Shown: piece by piece, positions 13,092 through 13,841 of the stretch
How positions within the stretch are numbered: position 1 is the first letter of the stretch
Layout of the letters: each line of letters opens with the position of its first letter
DNA from: CAXBES01 sp965367015
GTDB lineage: Bacteria; Bacteroidota; Bacteroidia; Flavobacteriales; Flavobacteriaceae
Assembly: GCA_965367015.1 (NCBI GenBank)
Contig: CBDUGY010000081.1
Coordinates: 1 to 13,841, forward strand
Reading direction: 5' to 3'
DNA: 13,841 nucleotides
The notes under the pieces: generated by a model
Databases searched by the model: none
The model's input: only the letters and a program-made list of their open reading frames with translations
Told to the model about the DNA's origin: nothing
Made by a program: the position numbers and the translations under genes

Positions 13092-13841
13092 GTTGATTTG
13101 GTACCGGATCGCTTCTTTTTTAAACCAAAGAGAGGATGAAGAAATGGTGTCCTGAGGATTATTAAATCGTAAATAATCCAACACGTCCCAAACGTACCCG
13201 CAGTAAGAATTGAGAATTTCATTATAAATGACCAATGTAAATCTTTTATATAAAACGCGATTATAATTATCACGGTTTGATGTAATATATAGAATGGATA
13301 GACCGCTCTATTACTGTAGGTGAGAGCCTTGCTTTTTTTACTTCTGTATTTGGCCGCATAGCCGAAGATTGCCAGGATCCAAGACCAGAAATTAATAACA
13401 TAAATCAGTGCTTCAACAAAGTGTTTGATATATCCATCTTCTTCATACCATAAAAATACCAGAATCGTAAATGCCAAAACTCCTGTGATTAAAGCCACCG
13501 TTTTAATTTTTTCTAAGGATTTCCAAAACACCGGGCCGCTTGAAATTAGGATAAATCCATAGAAAAATAAAACAAAGAAATTGGTAAAAGTAAACCAGTC
13601 ATTTACCAGAGCATGAGTTACCGGAAAGAATGGTTCTACTAATCCTTCTATTAGAAACAATGGAATAATAAAAAGATACAATTTCCAGGGAGTGCTTATA
13701 AGTCTTTTTACCCATTGAATAAATTTGTTTTGTGGATGATTTCGAATATAAATAAAAACCGGAATCAATAATATTGAATAAATCAGTAAATAGGGTAGAA
13801 ACCAAAGATGGTTCCAGGTGAGGAGTTGAAAAAACGAATCG
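13088..13841 (-). CDS. acyltransferase family 3 membrane protein (partial, N-terminus outside window)
   Basis: The minus-strand frame is open to the right edge, so the apparent TTG start at 13768 is internal; 250 residues are visible. The first visible residues include WNHLWFLPYLLIYSILLIPVF, a typical mid-protein block of acyltransferase-3 enzymes. The rest contains about seven hydrophobic helices, and SNRAVYPFYILHQTVIIIIAFY near the C-terminus strongly recalls the OpgC/MdoC and OatA-like group. It ends in a basic tail (KKKRSGTKST). These integral membrane proteins transfer acetyl or succinyl groups to extracytoplasmic sugars; the acceptor here is unknown. The catalytic His region normally near the N-terminus is outside the window. 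Its TAA overlaps the csaA-like stop. Confidence 0.82.
   Translation of the reverse strand, partial: DSFFQLLTWNHLWFLPYLLIYSILLIPVFIYIRNHPQNKFIQWVKRLISTPWKLYLFIIPLFLIEGLVEPFFPVTHALVNDWFTFTNFFVLFFYGFILISSGPVFWKSLEKIKTVALITGVLAFTILVFLWYEEDGYIKHFVEALIYVINFWSWILAIFGYAAKYRSKKSKALTYSNRAVYPFYILHQTVIIIIAFYIKDLHWSFIMKFSILTAGTFGTCWIIYDLIILRTPFLHPLFGLKKKRSGTKST

Overview
The window (about 38% GC by eye) looks like chromosomal DNA of a low-GC member of the Bacteroidetes, most likely Flavobacteriaceae. Three things point there: the protein families (PorV/PorQ-type outer membrane protein, DUF4105/Lnb-like protein, two-domain cyclophilin-FKBP, RecQ with an HTH_40-type tail), promoter boxes of the TTG-N20-TAnnTTTG kind, and A-rich leaders with little Shine-Dalgarno signal. 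I see no transposase, phage, CRISPR, toxin-antitoxin, tRNA or rRNA gene.

Layout. Positions 1-2041 (minus) hold a partial DUF4105/Lnb-like membrane protein preceded by a PorV/PorQ-family outer membrane protein. pssA (2246-2995, plus) is divergent from them. It converges on a minus-strand run read from about 6150 down to 3100: kdsD, tatC, a carboxymuconolactone-decarboxylase-type protein and lptB. The 104 bp between pssA and lptB hold a GC-rich, multi-hairpin element unlike the rest of the window. recQ (6236-8428, plus) is divergent from kdsD and ends stop-on-stop against a secreted M1-like metallopeptidase (8425-9828, minus). Then come a cyclophilin-FKBP fusion (10005-10940, plus) with a hairpin terminator, a YfiT/BstA-like DinB-superfamily protein (11020-11556, plus), a thioredoxin-like protein (11622-12179, minus), a small conserved protein of unknown function overlapping a CsaA-type tRNA-binding protein (12416-13091, plus), and the 3' part of an acyltransferase-3-type membrane protein (13088-13841, minus, running off the window).

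How the genes fit together. Much of the left half serves the cell envelope: phosphatidylserine synthesis (pssA), arabinose-5-phosphate for Kdo (kdsD), LPS export ATPase (lptB), folded-protein export (tatC), a possible lipoprotein acyltransferase (DUF4105) and an outer membrane barrel. The right half is a looser set of protein-folding, redox or thiol, DNA repair and tRNA-binding functions.

The region is mostly ordinary housekeeping and I do not find a convincing new multi-gene system. The points most worth a second look are the GC-rich hairpin element, a RecQ without its zinc cysteines, an M1-like peptidase without the aminopeptidase GxMEN motif, and the 103-residue protein tied to CsaA. Three of the first genes and recQ appear to use GTG or TTG starts, so automatic start calls here need care.
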